The notes beneath the pieces are model-generated. The model had not been told where the DNA came from. It made no database searches and saw only the letters and a program-made list of their open reading frames with translations. A DNA stretch of 64,000 bases from positions 1 through 64,000 of the forward strand of contig CAITNO010000106.1 of the NCBI GenBank assembly GCA_903893795.1. Reading direction: 5' to 3'. Position 1 is the first letter of the stretch. Every line of letters starts with the position of its first letter. This document shows positions 62,658 through 64,000 of the stretch, piece by piece. Position numbers and translations under genes: made by a program. The stretch comes from Candidatus Hydrogenedentota bacterium. GTDB taxonomy: Bacteria; Hydrogenedentota; Hydrogenedentia; Hydrogenedentales; CAITNO01.

Positions 62658-62766
62658 GCAGCCTCTCCGCCCAATCTTTTACACCCATGCAGGCCGTGCG
62701 ACTTCCCCCGGCGGCCCAATCCTGCTATGCTTTCCCCGGACGAGCCGTCCGCAAGAAAGTGAGACC

Positions 62767-63645
62767 ATGGCCCAAAAACCCACCATATTGACCACCACGC
62801 TCTGGGATTTCCCGTCGCAGCAATACGGCGACGAACAGCAGGGCGACAAGAATTACAAGGGCGCCACCCCGGCGTACATCCTGTGGAACCTGCTCCAGCG
62901 GTACACCAAGCCCAAAGACCTTGTCATCGATCCGATGGCGGGCAGCGGCACCACGCTTGACGTGGCGCGGGACCTGGGCCGCCGGGCGCTGGGCTATGAC
63001 CTCCAGCCGACCCGGCCGGACATTTTCCGCTGCGATGCGCGAAAACTGCCCCTGCAGGATGAGAAGGCGTCCTTTGTGTTCATCGATCCGCCCTATTCGA
63101 CCCATCTGGAATACAGCGACGATCCGCGCTGCGTCGGAAAACTGGACGCCCAGAACCGCGATTACTATGAAGCCATGGAACTGGTCATTGCCGAAATCGA
63201 CCGAATTCTGCGTCCGGGCAGGTATATGGCCCTCTACGTTTCCGATTCCTTCCAGAAGGGCAGGCCATTCTGCCCCATCGGGTTCGACCTCTTCGAAATC
63301 ATGCGCAAGCGTTTCGAGCCGGTGGACATCATTGCCGTGACCCGGCGCAACAAGAATCTCGAAAAGGGCAACTGGCACGCCGCCGCGGTGGAGGGAAACT
63401 ACTTCCTGCGCGGGTTCAATTACCTGTTCATCATGCGCAAGCCCGATGCGGCGCGGGACAGGCGGGGCCCCAAGGAAGTTGCCGAGCCCAGAATCCCGAA
63501 TCCCGAATCCGCCATCAGGCATCAGAATCCGCGAACGGAAGAACGGCCAGGCCGGCCAGCGGGGCAGAGGAACATCGGTCCAGGCAGGGCGCCGGGCAGA
63601 AGGCCGGGCGGATTTAAGCCCTCAGGCAGGAAACCGGAACGCTGA
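62767..63645 (+). CDS. DNA methyltransferase-like protein (class I SAM methyltransferase)
   Basis: The 292-residue protein has SAM motif I VIDPMAGSGTTLDVARDLG (residues about 54-71) and motif IV IDPPYSTHLEYS (107-110 DPPY), in the order I then IV. The fold is that of an N6-adenine or N4-cytosine DNA methyltransferase or a related RNA enzyme. The catalytic pocket is complete. The last 60 residues (PNPESAIRHQNPRTEERPGR, GRAPGRRPGGFKP) are Pro/Arg/Gly-rich and disordered, so they could bind nucleic acid. No restriction endonuclease or specificity gene is adjacent, so it is an orphan. Confidence 0.82.
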   Translation: MAQKPTILTTTLWDFPSQQYGDEQQGDKNYKGATPAYILWNLLQRYTKPKDLVIDPMAGSGTTLDVARDLGRRALGYDLQPTRPDIFRCDARKLPLQDEKASFVFIDPPYSTHLEYSDDPRCVGKLDAQNRDYYEAMELVIAEIDRILRPGRYMALYVSDSFQKGRPFCPIGFDLFEIMRKRFEPVDIIAVTRRNKNLEKGNWHAAAVEGNYFLRGFNYLFIMRKPDAARDRRGPKEVAEPRIPNPESAIRHQNPRTEERPGRPAGQRNIGPGRAPGRRPGGFKPSGRKPER

Positions 63646-63652
63646 GACCAGT

Positions 63653-64000
63653 CTAGGGCAGCGCGCATCCCGCTTCTTCCGTGAGGAACTGATGCAGCGT
63701 TTCTTTCGATTCTTCCGGAAATGCCCCGATGGACGGGCGATGGTGCCCGCCTTTGTACAAGTGCAGGCGTTTGTGTTTGGCACCGCAGGCCTCATAGAGC
63801 GCGGTGGTCTCCCCGGCGGAGAGAACCCCCTCACTGTCACCGCTCATGACGAGTGTGGGGCAGGTGCATTTGGGCATGTAGGTGAGGGGGGACAGGGTCG
63901 TGAAATCGGCACCCAGTGTGTGGCTGAGCAGGAGGCGGTAGGGCCAGCCGATGAAATGGGGCACCGAATACAGGTCAAGCCGGTTGTCGGTGGCGTGCTG
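63653..64000 (-). CDS. Alpha/beta hydrolase C-terminal part (runs off the window)
   Basis: The minus-strand frame is open from the window edge down to 63653 and encodes at least 115 residues. It includes PTLVMSGDSEGVLSAGETT (the acid-residue strand of an alpha/beta hydrolase, probable Asp) and LYKGGHHRPSIGAFPEES with the catalytic His. The nucleophile region lies beyond the window edge. Substrate cannot be stated. It is convergent with the methyltransferase gene, with 7 bp between. Confidence 0.75.
   Translation of the reverse strand, partial: QHATDNRLDLYSVPHFIGWPYRLLLSHTLGADFTTLSPLTYMPKCTCPTLVMSGDSEGVLSAGETTALYEACGAKHKRLHLYKGGHHRPSIGAFPEESKETLHQFLTEEAGCALP

Overview
This 64 kb window is a moderately GC-rich chromosomal segment of a Gram-negative bacterium. 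Support comes from an OmpP1/FadL-type outer membrane protein, groESL under a CIRCE element, hflX, a TGS-less thrS and glgX. Secreted or Tat-exported carbohydrate-active and paralogous proteins are abundant: a sulfatase, a GH20 hexosaminidase, a DUF5060/GH5-like hydrolase, a DUF1080 protein, three xylose-isomerase-like TIM barrels, NIPSNAP repeats and several alpha/beta hydrolases of the acetyl-xylan-esterase type. That repertoire is typical of Planctomycetota, Lentisphaerota, Hydrogenedentota and similar uncultured lineages. I favour a Hydrogenedentota-like organism, but this is an inference from gene content only.

Layout. 1-1 kb: tail of an IS630-family transposase, then a VapBC-type toxin-antitoxin pair with a promoter and operator. 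1-3.3 kb: membrane protein, hflX, NUDIX. 3.3-6.4 kb: secreted PHP-domain protein with a possible C-terminal sorting signal, divergent from a FadL-like porin. 6.4-11 kb: histidine kinase with four PAS domains and a response regulator with a Cys-rich C-terminus. 11-18.3 kb: polysaccharide-degradation neighbourhood. 18.3-32 kb: GT39-TPR fusion, TPR protein, GH5-like enzyme, PspC-like protein, hydrolase, GlgX, DUF3300 protein with a histone-like tail and an SNase-PDZ protein. 32-41 kb: thrS, phosphoesterase, two-domain esterase, TIM barrel and two unknowns. 41-43.6 kb: groESL. 43.9-51 kb: surface polysaccharide locus with a DegT aminotransferase, an undecaprenyl-phosphate glycosylphosphotransferase, TPR proteins and an O-antigen ligase. 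51-55.8 kb: secreted Ig-like protein, PAP2 phosphatase, esterase and TIM barrel. 56-64 kb: membrane protein, GT2, IS1380 remnant, B12-binding radical SAM protein, zinc-ribbon protein, DNA methyltransferase-like protein and a partial hydrolase.

The most unusual structure is a dense set of short paired-hairpin (MITE/REP-like) elements of at least five sequence families. Most lie between 33.9 and 54.9 kb. One pair is inserted in frame inside the O-antigen ligase gene. Another supplies the last codons and stop of a metallophosphoesterase. A 5'-end fragment of the 54.9-55.8 kb Tat-TIM-barrel gene is duplicated, with its ribosome binding site, about 6.3 kb downstream as a pseudogene. No tRNA, rRNA or CRISPR array was found.
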